Assembly (NCBI RefSeq): GCF_020360975.1
Contig: NW_025408669.1
Location: 3,596,001 to 3,660,000 of the forward strand
DNA length: 64,000 bases
Direction of reading: 5' to 3'
DNA from: Hirsutella rhossiliensis
Taxonomy: Eukaryota; Ascomycota; Sordariomycetes; Hypocreales; Ophiocordycipitaceae
Positions 1 through 12,400 of this stretch are shown here, in pieces (position 1 is the stretch's first letter; each line of letters starts with the position of its first letter). The notes below the pieces were generated by a model that ran no database searches, was not told the origin of the DNA, and worked only from the letters and a program-made list of their open reading frames with translations. The translations under genes were made by a program, and so were the position numbers.

Positions 1-90
1 ATTTGCGTACAGTCATGATCTAGACTCACCACCCGCTCCAACGCGAGGCGTCCCCTCTTTACTGTCAACAGTCCGCTCGACGTCGCCACC

Positions 91-1892
91 ATGCCTGACG
101 GGGGAACAGGCAAGAAGTTCACCTACGCCACGACGGTGGTAGCTGGCGTTGCCTCTCTGGCTGCGACTCTGCTCTCGGTTGTGTGCGTCGACACTCGTCG
201 ACTTCCTCGTGCCTGACAAGCGTGCTGACGGATATGCTGCTATAGCTCGATATGGCTCCAGGCCAAGAACTACCGGAAGCCACTCCTGCAGAGATATGTC
301 ATCCGCATCCTGCTCATGGTGCCCATCTACTCCATCGCCTCGTGGACGAGCATGGTGTCGTTGACCACGGCCGCCTTTCTTGACCCGATCCGAGACATCT
401 ACGAGGCCTTTACCATCTACACCTTCTTCCAGCTGCTCATCAACTACCTGCATGGAGAGCGCTCCCTCATCATCATGACGCATGGGCGGGCTCCCGTTCA
501 ACACCTCTGGCCCCTCAACTACGTGCTTCGCAACGTCGACATCTCAGACCCGCACACGTTCCTCTCCATCAAGCGCGGCATCCTACAGTACGCGTGGCTC
601 AAGCCCATCCTTGCCCTCGCCGCCATCGTCATGAAGGCGACAGGCACATATCAGGAGGGCTACATCGGGCCTGGGTCCGGGTACCTGTGGAGCGGCATTT
701 TATATAACATCAGCGTGACTCTCAGCTTGTACTCGCTGGGCCTCTTCTGGGTCTGCATGCATAAGGACCTGCAGCCGTTCCGACCAGTCCCCAAGTTCTT
801 GTGCATCAAACTCGTCATCTTCGCTTCCTACTGGCAAGGTTTCTTCTTGTCCATTCTGGTCTGGCTGGGTGCCATCCCGGATGATGTGGAAGGCTACACG
901 CGAGACAACCTCGCTGCCGCCATCCAGGATGCCCTCATTTGCATCGAAATGCCCATCTTCGCCGTGGCCCACTGGTATGCTTTCTCGTGGCATGATTTCG
1001 CCAACAACGACATCTCCTCTGCACGAATGCCCCTCAACTACGCACTGAGGGATGCGTTTGGCGTCAGGGACCTGATTGAGGACTCCAGGGAGACTTTCAA
1101 AGGCAATACTTATGGCTACAGGGCATTCGATTCGGGGGACAAGGTCATGGCTCATGAAGACTCCAAGTCGAGGCTTGCCAGACTCCGCGAAGGCATGCGT
1201 TATGAGAGAGGCGGAAAAGGCAAATATTGGATACCCAAGCCAGGGGAGATCAACGCCGCATCCCCGCTGTTGGGATCGAACGGCGAGCCAAGCTCATCCC
1301 GTCCTGATCTGATAAACGACAACACACACGGCACTTTTGAGGAACCCGAGATTGATGACGACGACGAGCGTCTCTACAGCTCTGCGCGGCAGCTAGAGTT
1401 TGGTGACTGGAACGTGAGTTGACCTCTTCACACACACTATTTGGATGCTGACGTATTTTCAATTTGGAGTATCCCGTTATCACCGCCAGTGAACCGCTGA
1501 GCGAAAGATATCGGTCCTCGCAAGCTAGCTTGAGGGCAGGGTCCCCCGGCTGGGCTCCCACAGCTTCACCATCGCCCGCTCCTCTTCCGGTCAGCCCGCC
1601 ACCACATTCGGAGAGGAGCCGCTCAACGGAAGAGCCACAGCAGGTCGTTCCCATCAAGAAGAAGAGGACGAAAAAGATTGTCAAGCACGCTCAGCCCAAC
1701 ACGTCAGACCTGGGGCTCGGTCGCGGTCCACCGGCGCCTCAGAGCGCAGAGCAAGGCCGAAGCGCCGATCCTAGGACGGAGGAGGCAAGGCCACAGGTCG
1801 ATGTTGAGGCGCAGCAACAGGAAGACCGAGGACCGCAAATTCATGTGCCGGACAGCGACGAATTCCGCAATGTCTGGGACGGCGATCGGTGA
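91..1892 (+). CDS. DUF300 / TMEM184-like (organic solute transporter alpha family) membrane protein
   Basis: Three exons fit: 91-182, 246-1413 and 1470-1892 (donors GTGCGT and GTGAGT), giving about 560 residues. The first junction restores the family block SIWLQAKNYRKPLLQRYVIR, followed by LLMVPIYSIASWTSMV, typical of DUF300/Ostalpha proteins (TMEM184 in animals). Several hydrophobic helices span the first ~270 residues, with HGERSLI and a repeated LNYVLR/LNYALR motif. The soluble tail is hydrophilic, with an acidic stretch near EIDDDDER and a basic KKKRTKKIVK patch. Family members sit in the vacuolar or plasma membrane; fungal substrates are not established, so transport activity is inference. 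The start at 91 has a good context (CCACCATGCC) and begins a hydrophobic N-terminus. The gene converges on the GH92 gene with a ~290-base spacer. Confidence 0.88.
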
Positions 1893-2182
1893 TGAGTCTG
1901 AGAGATTTGGCTGATTTGTGCAGCATGTGTTACGAGACTTTCGGGGCCCTGAGGTGGTTCATAAGCAAAGCGGGGCGTTGACGGTGATTGCAGATGACCT
2001 GGCCTTGGCAATAGTTACTCAAATGTACAAGCAATCGATCCAGCAGATGGATCCAACGCAGCCAGGGCTATCGATGTGTACTTGGTATACTCTTTCAACG
2101 GGATGAGTGAAGTCCGCGAACGCCTTGGGCTGGCTACGGGTCTCGACTCGAAGCGGATGTCCGTGGACAATCATGGTCGTCA

Positions 2183-4910
2183 TCACCGCAGCTGGCCTGA
2201 CGTCTTAAGCGTTGTGAGGTTTCCAAGCAGAGTCTTGGCTTGTTCGGGATCCAAGCTTGCCAAACTCGGCGGCGGCGGACCTGTCGTCCAGTTGACCGGA
2301 TTGCTACCCAGCTCGAATTCCAAGGTGCCGCCGGTGGCAAAGATGTCGTACCAGGTCAGCCAACTCTTGTGCCAACGCATGCCGTTGACCTTGAGCGACT
2401 GGACGTAGAAAGCGTCTTCGCGTCCACCGGTCGTCGTGATCTGGAGCCGCTTGCCCGGGCCCAGGTCGATGGTCAGGTCGGAGAACCAGGGAGAGCCGAT
2501 GAGAAAAAACGGCTGGCCGGTCATGGGGTAGAGGCCAATCATGTTCCAGAGCAGCCACGACTCCATGGCGCCGGCGTCGCTGTTTCCGGGGAGGCCGTTC
2601 GGTGTCGGGTGGTAGTAGGACTTGGCGATGTGGCGGCTGCGCTTGACGGCGAGGTCCTGGCGGTTGGCGAAGTTGTAGAGGTAGGGGGTGGTGAAGCTGG
2701 GCTCGTTACCGGGGTTGAATATGGTATGGTTGAACTGGGCGTTTCCCCAGTAGACGCCGGGCTTGAAAGTGGTTTCAAGGCGCGCGACAAAGGCATTTGG
2801 TCCGCCGCAGAGGCGGATGAGGTGGGCGAGATCATGGTGCGCGTTAAAGGAATATTCCCAGGGCAGCGCCTGGTAGTAGAGGTCGCGCCAGTAGCAGCCG
2901 CCGCACGAGAGGGGGTCTTGTGGGAGGAAGCCGCTGGTGTCCCGGGGCCCGACGAAGCCGGAGAAGCCGAGGGCCTCTATGTTTGGGTTCCAGTGGTTGC
3001 GCCAGTTGCGCGAGCGTTCTAGGTATGTGGAGAAGTCGGAGAGGCGGCCGAGCCCGGCGGCGACGACGGCCAGAGAAAAGTCGTTGACGGAGCTATGCGA
3101 GGCATGTCAGTCAACCAACGCCCGGCTTGCCTAACGACCCATTGCTGCTTTGACGCCAGAGACTTACTATTCGACGGCCCGGCTGACGGAGCGAGAGAAG
3201 CGCGGAGTGATATATCCGAGCTCCAGCCAGTCGGGTAGTGCGCTGCGGCCCTCCTTGGTCGAGCCGGTGGGATCGCGAGGATCGTGGTTGTTGGTGGGGA
3301 CGGTCTGGGCGTTGGTAACCATGGAGGCAAAGGCGTCGTCCCAATTGAGCTTGCCGCCGACGCCCTTGATGAAGGCGTCGGCAAAGACGTTGTCGCTGTT
3401 TGAGCCGCCCTGGACGGCGCCGTTGGAGAAGGACGAGCGGCCGTCCGAGACCCAGCCTTGATGACGCCAGACGTCCACCATGGACCGCAGGAGCTCCTCG
3501 TAATAGGTCGGCTGCAGCACGTGGAAGAGGGCAGTCGTGCAACGGTGCTGTCGGGCAGAACCAAGGGAGAAGGGATCAAGAGTCAGCCGCGTTCTGCCGT
3601 CGGAATCCGAGACGCCGGAAAGGGGTCCGGGGGGGGGATAAGGGGCCTCACCGTGTCCCAAAAGGTAAAGATGTCGTCATAGTACGGCTCCCGAGACCGC
3701 CAAAGCGGATTCTCCCCCGTCTTGTTGGTGGGAAGCAGGTGCATAAAGTACAGGGCCGTGTACAGCTGGTTGAGCTTGGTCAGGTTGGTCTCGCTCGTCG
3801 TCACCTTGGCAAATACGTCCGAGTTCCAGGCGTCGCGCGTCTGCCGCCGGACGGTCTTGAGCGCCGTCCGCTTGGGGATCTCGCCGTCGACGTTGGCGCA
3901 GGCCCGGGCGGCCGAGATGAAGGAGACACCAACGCGCGACACCACTCGGGTCCGGTTGAAGGTGAAGACGGCCCCGAGCCGGGCCGAGCGGGACTCGTAG
4001 CTCGGCTTGGTGGAGAACTCAGCGAGCCGGTCCGAGAGCTTGTCCACGCCAAGAAAGGTCCGGAAGGTGCCGGGAGCGTCGAATCGGCCGCAGAAGTAGA
4101 CGGTCCAGGGGCCCGCTCTGTTCCATCCCTGAAAACGGTCCCGTGGCATCAGTGAATTGTTTACCGGGCATTTCAGTGGGCAGGCGCGTGTCGGCCAGAC
4201 AGACTTACATTATCATAGGTGCCGAAACCGGTGTACTCGAGCCGGCCGGAGGAGTGGTGCTTCCGGACCGTGATGTTGCCCCCCAGGAAGTGCTGCTCGA
4301 GCCCCTGGCCGCGGTACGACGACAGGACGTGCGACACGTCAACGACGACGTGGAAGCGGCCGTGCTTGTGGCCGCTCTTGGGGAACGTGTATTGATACAA
4401 ACCGGCCTTTTGCGAGGCGGTCAGCTCCACCGTGGTGCCGGAGCCGAGCGCAGCCCTGTAGTAGCCGACCTCGGTCCGATCCGGGGCGGCGCGGGTGTCG
4501 TTGACGGCGTCGCTTAGGGGGTTGGCGAGGTAGCCGACGAAAGGCATCTGCGAGACGACGCCGTACTTGGGGGCGCCGCCAGTGCCGCTCTCGTGCAGCA
4601 TGGTGAAGCCGGTGAAGTTGCCGGTGGGCTGGAAGCCCGAGTAGGCGTCGGCCCCGGTGTATAGGTCTGGCCCCAGCTTGACCATGCCGAGCGGCCGGGA
4701 GACGCCGGGGAAGGTATTTCCGCCATTGACGGACCCAGTCTGTAAAAGCCCCGAGTGTCAGTCGTGCAATTCTCTCGACTCAACAGTTTCCTCTCACTCG
4801 GCTCAACTTACATCGGTCAACGCATATCTCGACAAGTCGTGGGAAGGCGATGCAGCGCCGGCAACAGCCACTGCCGCTAGCAGCGTGCAAACATTACGAC
4901 TGGGTACCAT
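2183..4910 (-). CDS. Secreted glycoside hydrolase family 92 (alpha-1,2-mannosidase type)
   Basis: Five exons on the minus strand: 4910-4812, 4739-4209, 4128-3652, 3547-3168 and 3092-2183, joined in frame to give about 798 residues. A signal peptide is apparent in the first ~21 residues (LLAAVAVAGAASP). The mature N-terminus has the GH92 block GNTFPGVSRPLGMVKLGPD. Later blocks are also GH92: YTGFGTYDNGWNRAGPWTVY, FTFWDTHRCTTALFHVLQP and PGNSDAGAMESWLLWNMIGL. GH92 enzymes are calcium-dependent exo-alpha-mannosidases acting on mannans and N-glycans; here the protein is probably secreted to trim fungal or host mannose polymers. All four donors read GTAAG or GTGAG. It is divergent from the BED/Zn2Cys6 transcription factor across 1.6 kb. 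Linkage specificity cannot be read from sequence alone. Confidence 0.93.
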
Positions 4911-6484
4911 GACGGCGACTTGTGCTCTCGCGTCGCTAGCTGAGAGGGAGGGGATCCAATGCACAGGCTACTCGATGCAACGGCAGCATGTCCGACGTCG
5001 ACGGACCTGCTATCACTTACAGCTCAAGACGGGCAATAAGCCCACGAACATGGCTGCGAACTAAAGAGGTCTCGGACAACAGCGGGAGAGATTCTGCAAC
5101 ACCCAGGTAGCATCGATGCTCGATGTATGCTTTTAATCGAGTAAGGGAGGTCTGGAACAGCAGGCCGGGGTCGGCGTGAGGGCGTGCAGTGCGACGCGAC
5201 CGAGGGAACGGCCAAGGGAGAACAAGGCCAGGCGGCTGCAATAGGCCCGTTTGGAAGCAATGCTGTTGCGGAGCCGGTTGTGGTTAAGCCGGATCGCATT
5301 CCCGTGGTGCATGCAGCGGCGTCGTCGGGGATGAGCCAAGTCGACATAATGAAACGGGTGAAAAGAGCCGTATTTATAAAGAGCCTGACAATGAACAAGG
5401 TTTTGATGATTGGAATTTTCTTTTTTTCTTCCAAATTCAAAATGACCGTTTTACTCCGGGTGACGGCAAGGCGTGTCGGGCGCGCCGTGTCGCGTGCAAG
5501 ACAGCCAGGGTCTGCTCCAAGACAGCTGCTAAACCTTGATTAGCCTCTTCATTTCTCATCGTCTTACAGCAACGGGCACGCAAGGCAGCGTTTATTTACT
5601 TTGTGCATGACAGAGGAAGCCATAAAAAAATAAGGGGGGGGCATCAACCGGCAACGCGCTCGCGCTTGGTCGGTCCTTTATCGCGTCGCATGGATGTCTC
5701 ATCACCGACTCCGGGTCCAGGAGCATTCGTACCGTGCTTGATACATGATGAATTTGTTGTCCTCTGGGTATGGAGTAGAAGCTTCTCTTCTGTCCGCATG
5801 AACAAGGGCGGTCTCGTGCACTGCATCGTGCAGGCATCCGGCGCCCGGTACGACCCGTGCCCGTATCCCGCACGTTGCTTGTGCCCCTCTTGCTGCATCC
5901 CGTTCCCGGTCATTGGTGAAGAATCACCTGTGCATGGGGGCACGACGTTTGATTCCCGGCTGGCCGGTGATGCAGCCGGACGAGACGACAGCCCTGTTCC
6001 TACCGCCAGGCTTGACCGGTTCTGGATTGCCAATCTCTGCGGCGACGGGGACCCTTGCCACGGAAGATCATGGACAACTCGGATGGTGTGTATGGAGTAT
6101 GCGAGGGCACGAGGCCTTCCGCCGTCTCCGGATGGATGGCTGTCTTCCCAAGGTGAACGGATCAGGCAAGGCGCCTCTCCGCCTCGGCCGCTCCCGAGCC
6201 CCGTGATCCGCCAATCACAGTCAACAAGCCGCACGTCTCCAGCCGGAGATCGGAAAAATTCCCCGCCGACCTCGATTCTAGGCGGTGTGAGAATTTTGTC
6301 GGTCAACACAGGCAGAATCTTCTTGCCGTGAAGTCACCCCCAGACGCCCTCTCTCCATCTCCGCCTCGAGCACGCTTCCGTCCGACGGCCAGACTGCCCT
6401 GTGCCACGGCCCCTCCCCAAAGGGCTCAATTGCGACGCCGCTGCCCAGCCGCTCGTGCCTCGATCAGGCCCCCGACGTCGCGCA
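4911..6484. other. Divergent intergenic region, GH92 and BED-factor genes
   Basis: About 1.6 kb between two gene starts. Open frames on both strands have no recognisable domain and are taken as chance in GC-rich DNA. It must hold both promoters. The clearest element is a TATA-like AT tract near 5373. Confidence 0.6.
5373..5380 (-). promoter_or_regulatory. TATA-like element upstream of GH92 gene
   Basis: TTTATAAA, the only clear TATA-like run in this spacer, lies about 460 bases upstream of the GH92 start codon. Assigning it to that gene implies a long leader, so this is a weak call. Confidence 0.3.
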
Positions 6485-8597
6485 ATGGGCCGCAAGCCGA
6501 ACCCCCTCATCCTCGAGTATTTCGAGCGCGGGCCCAAGCTCAACGACAACAGCAATCGCTACCCGCATACGTGCAAGCTGTGCGGCGAAATATTTCCCAA
6601 GGGCCGCATTGACAGCCTGACCGCACACATCACCAAGAGGTGTCCTGCCATCTCCGAGTCGGAGCGCATGCGCGCCTGTCTCGAGCTCCACGGCATCGCT
6701 CATGCCCGCACCGCCGCCGAACGACACCAACAGGTCGTCGGTCGAGAAAGCGCATCAGCCGCCCCGTCGTCTAGCACACTGCCTCAGGAATGGAGTGCCC
6801 TCGAGACTCTGGCCGAGGCGTCCCGGCAGGTTGACCTCAACGAGAACAGCCGCAGCCCCAACAGCCACAACGCGCATAACCCATCGACCGCCAACAGCGC
6901 GCAAAGCGACTATCGCTTCGACGTTCAGGGACATTACACGCTCGACAATCCCCCCGTGACCTACGACATGAACACGCACGACAGCCAACAGACGGAAGAG
7001 GCCGCCCCCGATGCAGAGCCTGCTGTGGCCCCGGCCCCGACGCCGCCTCCGCCCGCCGACCTCACACCGGAAGAAAGACTGCAGGCCCTGTTGCCAGTGA
7101 GCGACGATTCCCCTGATAATCCTAACATCTCCGTCGCTTTTGCAGCAGCGGCTCGACTAAACTCGGCCTTTTTCGATCCCCAGCTCATCAGTCACGACCA
7201 CTCTTCCGCGTCCCCACCTCCTTCGGAGGCTCCCGCCGTCTCCCATGAAGCTCCTGAAGATCTCCACGCAGCTCCCGAAGCAACTCAAACAGCATCGCCC
7301 ACACCCATCGGCGACACAGGCGTCTCGCAGCCCTGGGGAGAGATGACGTACCTGACGACGACGTCGCCCGCTCCCGCTGTCCACAATAACCCTCCTCCGC
7401 CCGCACCGCTGCCGCAGATTCGTGGCGGCGTTCGCATGGACACGAGTGGCCCCATGTTTAACGGGCGATCGCGCCACTTTCGATCCAAGTTCACGCCAGC
7501 AAGACGGCAGGAGGTCAAAGAAGTCCGGAAGCTAGGGGCTTGCATCCGTTGCCGCATCCTTCGCAAGATCTGCAGCAAAGGCACTCCGTGCGACACCTGC
7601 CGCAAAGTCCTGGCCCCGCGGGTGTGGATGACGGGCTGTGTTCGCTCGCGCCTGCACGAGCAGCTCGACCTCTACTCCGCCGGAGTGCAAGTCGTGCTGT
7701 CGCAGAACCGCATCAACCTCCACAAAGACCAGCTTCAGTTGACCGACGTCGACTCGGTCGTCGAGGTTTCCCATTTTCCCGACACGGGCAGACATATCAG
7801 CCTACCCACGCTAGCCGTCTTGCTGGAACCCGGCGAGAGCCCTGAGGCAGATGCGGAGAACAAGGTCTACCAGGTCATCATGATTAACCAGGACAAGGAG
7901 GACGTGCCGGGCAAGGTCGACGCCTACGTGCGCGATGTCCTCGAGCTATTTGTCGAGCGAGAGCCGTCGAGGTTTATGCGCGTCACGCTCGAGACAGCGA
8001 TGCAGCAACTGGCGGAAGGAGAAGACGAGCTCCTCCGCAAAGCACTGGAGCTGTGGGGCCTGGTAGAGAGCATCGACCGCGAGCGGCAGTGGACCATTGT
8101 CGAGAGGCCGGCCGGCGAGGGCCAGAAGCCGCGGTCCATCAAGGAGGCCCAGGACGAAAACGACGTCGATATCTACACCATGATTTGCATGCAACTCAAC
8201 GCCGCCGCGGAGCGCAAGGCCAACGGCACGTCCAAGGCCCTCCTCAACCTCATGGACCGGCTGCTGGCCGACAGCAAGACCAAGGCCGGCTTCAGGATCT
8301 ACCTGACGTCCCTCATCCTGCTCAACTGCGTCGAGAAGTCGACGTGGGCCTTCAAGGCCTGGGAGCAGGACCATCTGCGGCCCGGCTGGCCGCTCGAGCG
8401 CGACCCGGGTGCCTTTACCCAGCAGGGCGGCCACCTGGCCGCCTTGTTCAAGATGCTGCTGAGCATCCGCCGCGCGTTGCCGCAGACGATGCGCGCCGAC
8501 GACGGCAAGCTCGCCACCCTGGACCCGGACCCAGTCATTGTCAACTATTTTCAGAGCCTGGACATGGAATGTACGTGATGCCTTTGTGCCGCTTGTT

Positions 8598-8641
<44 letters not shown>

Positions 8642-8813
8642 CCCTCGGCGTGGTCGCGGCATTGTTGACTGTTTACTAATATGTCTTCTCTCTTCTTTCG
8701 CAGATGACACGATCCAGACGCGACAAAGGGGCTCCGAGTTCTCTCCCGCCGACTCGCGCTCCCTCGAGCTCATGTTCTGCTCCCACCTTCTCCTGCCCAA
8801 TGTGGCGTCCTGA
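6485..8813 (+). CDS. Transcription factor with BED-type finger and Zn2Cys6-like cluster
   Basis: Two exons, 6485-8570 and 8704-8813, encode about 731 residues. The first ATG in the frame is used. Residues 1-60 hold a BED-like C2HC finger: C30, C33, H48, C53 within YPHTCKLCGEIFPKGRIDSL. A long Pro/Ala/Ser-rich linker follows. A second cysteine cluster starts at C353: C-x2-C-x6-C-x5-C-x2-C-x12-C (C353, C356, C363, C369, C372, C385). This resembles the fungal Zn2Cys6 binuclear cluster, with a longer last spacing. The remaining ~340 residues look like the regulatory region seen in fungal factors with this arrangement. The last intron restores DMEYDTIQTRQRG and contains a CTTG microsatellite. Predicted role: nuclear DNA-binding regulator; targets unknown. 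The neighbouring divergent GH92 gene is a possible but unproven target. Confidence 0.85.
8601..8640 (+). repeat. CTTG tetranucleotide microsatellite, about 10 copies
   Basis: Ten consecutive CTTG units lie wholly inside the 133-base last intron (8571-8703) of the BED/Zn2Cys6 factor gene, 30 bases after the donor. Such arrays tend to vary in length between strains. Confidence 0.95.
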
Positions 8814-9447
8814 TTCGCACTCCAGTTTTCTCGCAGGGAAGCGTGGTCCTTGCACGATACGTTGGTTTGCAACCTCATATCTTCGGATGATTGCCCCCCC
8901 TCCCCCTTCTTTTTTTCCCCTCCTTACGCTTCATGACTGCACGTGCATACGAAATGATACCACTTTGGTCTTTTCCCTTTCTTTCACTGTAACTTTCCAC
9001 CTTTAATTTCTGTTTTTGCCTGCGTTGTTCTTGCCCAGCCTGGCGTTGGGCCAAGCACAACTGGCGGGCGACGGGGTTTTTACAGTTCAGTTGATGCTGT
9101 AAAGGGGTAAAGAGTGAGGGGGGCTTCTGGCTTGGCTACGTGAGACATCGCGATAGGAAAGGGAGGCGGAACCCAAGTATTGAAATGTGCGACTTTTGAC
9201 GCACATCTCTGTTCTAGATTCCCGTCTTCGCGGGCGGCAATATGATAGATACCATACACATACAGTGCTCGGCCACAAGGCTCTCAGCTGTGAGCCTTTG
9301 CAACTTTCAAGGAGAGAAAACAAAACCGCCATTGACTTGCCGTCACTTCGCAAGCTGCGCTCTCTCACCGTGACGACCTCGACGAGCAGACTCGCAAGAC
9401 CCCCTCCCCATGCACCAACATGGTCCACCCAGCAAGGACTTACCCGC
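8814..9447. other. Convergent 3' intergenic region
   Basis: About 630 bases between the BED-factor stop and the SEC5 stop. It is pyrimidine-rich after 8890 and has no coding signal; both 3' untranslated regions should lie here. Confidence 0.7.
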
Positions 9448-12400
9448 TCAGCTCCCCACGGACCCGCTGTCGGGCTTGGAACCCCCGTGCCCGTGGCGCT
9501 TGGGCTTCTTGAAGCACGCAAACTCGTTCTTGCTCGCCTCGCGCAACTTCTTGAGCACGCTGCGCATTTCGGGGAGCTCGTTCTGCAGTCTGGCGCGCGC
9601 GTCGTTGTCGGTCCGCGCGTCGAGCTCCTGGTAGATCTGGCTCTGCAGCTCCGACGCGCGGTCCGTCGTGTAGTGGCTCAACGTCTGCGCGACAAACTCG
9701 ACGTCGAGCGTGGCCTGCATCAGCGCCTCGAGCGAGTACCGCGGCCGCCGACGAAAGGCGTCGAGGATCTGGAGCGACGTCTGCTCCAGGAGAAAGGACA
9801 GTACCTGCGCCGTGAGCGACGGCGCCGTCGTGGACACTTGCGAGTGCACGAGGACGAGGGCGAGCAGGGCTTCGTAGACATATGGCTTTGCCGTCTGGGG
9901 ACGCTGGTTGGGGGCTGGCATCCAGTCGGGGGCGCAGAGGCCGGCTTGGATAATCTCCCGAAGCTTGTCAATCGACGGCTTCGTATAAGACTGAAAAAGA
10001 CGCGCGTCAATCTGCCCAAGGACGTCCCGGATCGTCTTGGATTCGTCCGTCAATTTGACGGAAAACGCATTCTCAAACTGCGAGTTGAGGTTGGGCACGA
10101 CCTGAGATCGGAGAGCCTGCAGGTTGCTCAGGGTCAAGAGCATCCTGACATTCTGCGAGCAAGTTAGTGAGAAGCGCCAGCATATAATGGCAAGGAAACA
10201 CCGCGAGCTTACCCTGTCTCCCACGTCAAAGGCACTCTTGCCGGCCACCAACGCCACGGAGCTCGCCCTGTTCCAGCTATCCCGCGCCGCCGTCCACTCG
10301 TCCTCTCCCGTCATGACGGAGCGCTCTGCATTCTCCACCATTCCGCTCAGGGCCTTGTAGAGAGTCGTGACGTACTGGCTGCGAACCATCTGCAGCAGCT
10401 TAGGCGGCGGCGGGAGGACAATGTTGCCAGCATCAGTTTTCTCCATTGCCTCGAGGATGTAGAGGATCTTCTGCATGCCCGACAAAAGAGCGCCCTCGAA
10501 GGACGAAAAGGCCGCGGGCATGCGCGTCACGTCCTTGGATCCTGGCGCTCGCTGCCAGTCCTCGACATACTTGATGTTCTCGGCATCGGTGTTCCAGGCG
10601 GCACAGAGCGCGGTGACGCATCGCTCTCGCGAAATGCCCACCAGAGACTTCAGGTGGTCCAGCAGTTGGGGGTCTCTTGTCGCGACAGGGCCGATACATG
10701 CCATGTCGGACGCGCCCGATCCCACCAGGGCCAGCATTCTAGACAGGTAGTGCGCGCCACTGATGGAATTAGACCACGGCGGCCAAAAGGCCAGCTTCTC
10801 CCACGGCTCGCCCCTTCTAGGAGACGGAGGCGGAGGGTTGCTCGGGTCAAAATTGAAGCGCGGGTCGCGAAGAGCAGTCGGCGTCAGAGCGTTGGCCGAG
10901 GCCGGGGAGTTGGGCGACAGCGGCAGCGGGGAGAAGAGCAATGAGATGTCCTCGGGCGGCGGACTCGCAAAGAATGCGTATACGTGCTCCCTCAGCAACT
11001 CCACCATTTCCACCACGCCCTTTTCTAGGTCGGTCACAGCTTGCGGGGATAGCTGGTGGTGATGGCGCGATTCGCCATTGTAGCCCAGTGGCAGCATTCT
11101 TTGCGTCTTGCCGTCGATGAACCCCTGCACTGTTTGCCAGAAGTCGACCAGCTCTCCCAGAATGCCCTGCGACGATATGAGGTTGGTCAGGAAGGTGAGC
11201 ATCTTTTCCCACAGTTCAATGACGTCGGCCGAGTCGGATGAAGGGTGTTTGCCCTCAACCGACTGCCGGCCCAGTGATTGAAGATGAGAGGCAACAACTT
11301 GAGGCGGTGGCTTGTCGTTGCTGGCGAGCCTGCGTCGCAGCACCTCGATTTCCACCTTGGAGCGATCGGCGGCAGCTTGGACCTTGCCCTTGAGCTGCTC
11401 ATATCTAGTCGCAAGCCAGACGTGGATGGGGTTTTCCTCGGCGCCGAGCTCGAGCAGCATGCTGATTATGTCCATGTGCTGATCTTGGGTTCTGCCGGCC
11501 AGGCTTTCCAGCTTCGAGACCGTCTGGAGCGACATGAGCTTCTTCCAAACGTCTCTCTTGAAGGATTGGACTTGTTGTTCGACGTCGTTCCAGACTCGCC
11601 CAGCAAGCACCATTTGGTAGAGCTGCGCATCGCTGGGCGAGTGGCCGCCTAGCTCGCGCGACAGCCGGCGAGCCTCGTCTGCAAACTTCCTGGCGCGATT
11701 GTATGCCTCTACCAGTGATTCATAGTCTTTTCTCTTGATGCTCTCGGAAACCGACGCGCTGAGTTGGACGTACTCTTTGAACTGATCAAGATGGTTGGAC
11801 ACAGTCTTGAGGTTCTCTTCCTTCTCACGTCCCCCCAGCGCGGGGCCCCAGACATCTTCGGCCTTGGCAGACACATCGAGCAGCGGGACCTTGATCCCCA
11901 AAAGGCCGTACTCGCTCTCCTTGAGGAGCGCGTTCTTCTTGCGGCTATCCGAGGCAGACAAGGCAAGTGGGTTGCTGAGGCCTCCGTTGCCACTTTGGCG
12001 AAAGCTGTTCCGACTGGCGTGGCGGGAATGGCGGCCACCACGAGGCTGAGTCGACTCGGCGCCACGATACTTCATCTCTTTGTAGACGTTGTCGATGGTG
12101 GCCTTTGCCCTGACGAACCGTTCGAAGTTGGTCTCCACCAGGACCTTGAGGGAGGCGGACTTTTGGTCAATCGACTGGGAGAGAACGTCGAGGCCCTGAA
12201 GCAGGCTTCGCGTGTCGGCATCGGCATGCATCTGGGACAGGAAGAGGGCGGGAGAAAAGGTGGTGGAGGAGAGCAGGAAGCGATTGCCTGTGCGAAAGAT
12301 TGTTTAGTCGTTCACGACGGAAGCATAGTAGTGTAGAACTGGACCTACGCATGCGCACGTCGTCTTGCAAAGGGAGCCCCATGGTACTCAGGGACCGCAC

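Noticed and set aside
5644..6309. 221-codon minus frame
   Set aside because: No domain or credible start context; lies in the divergent GH92/TF spacer.
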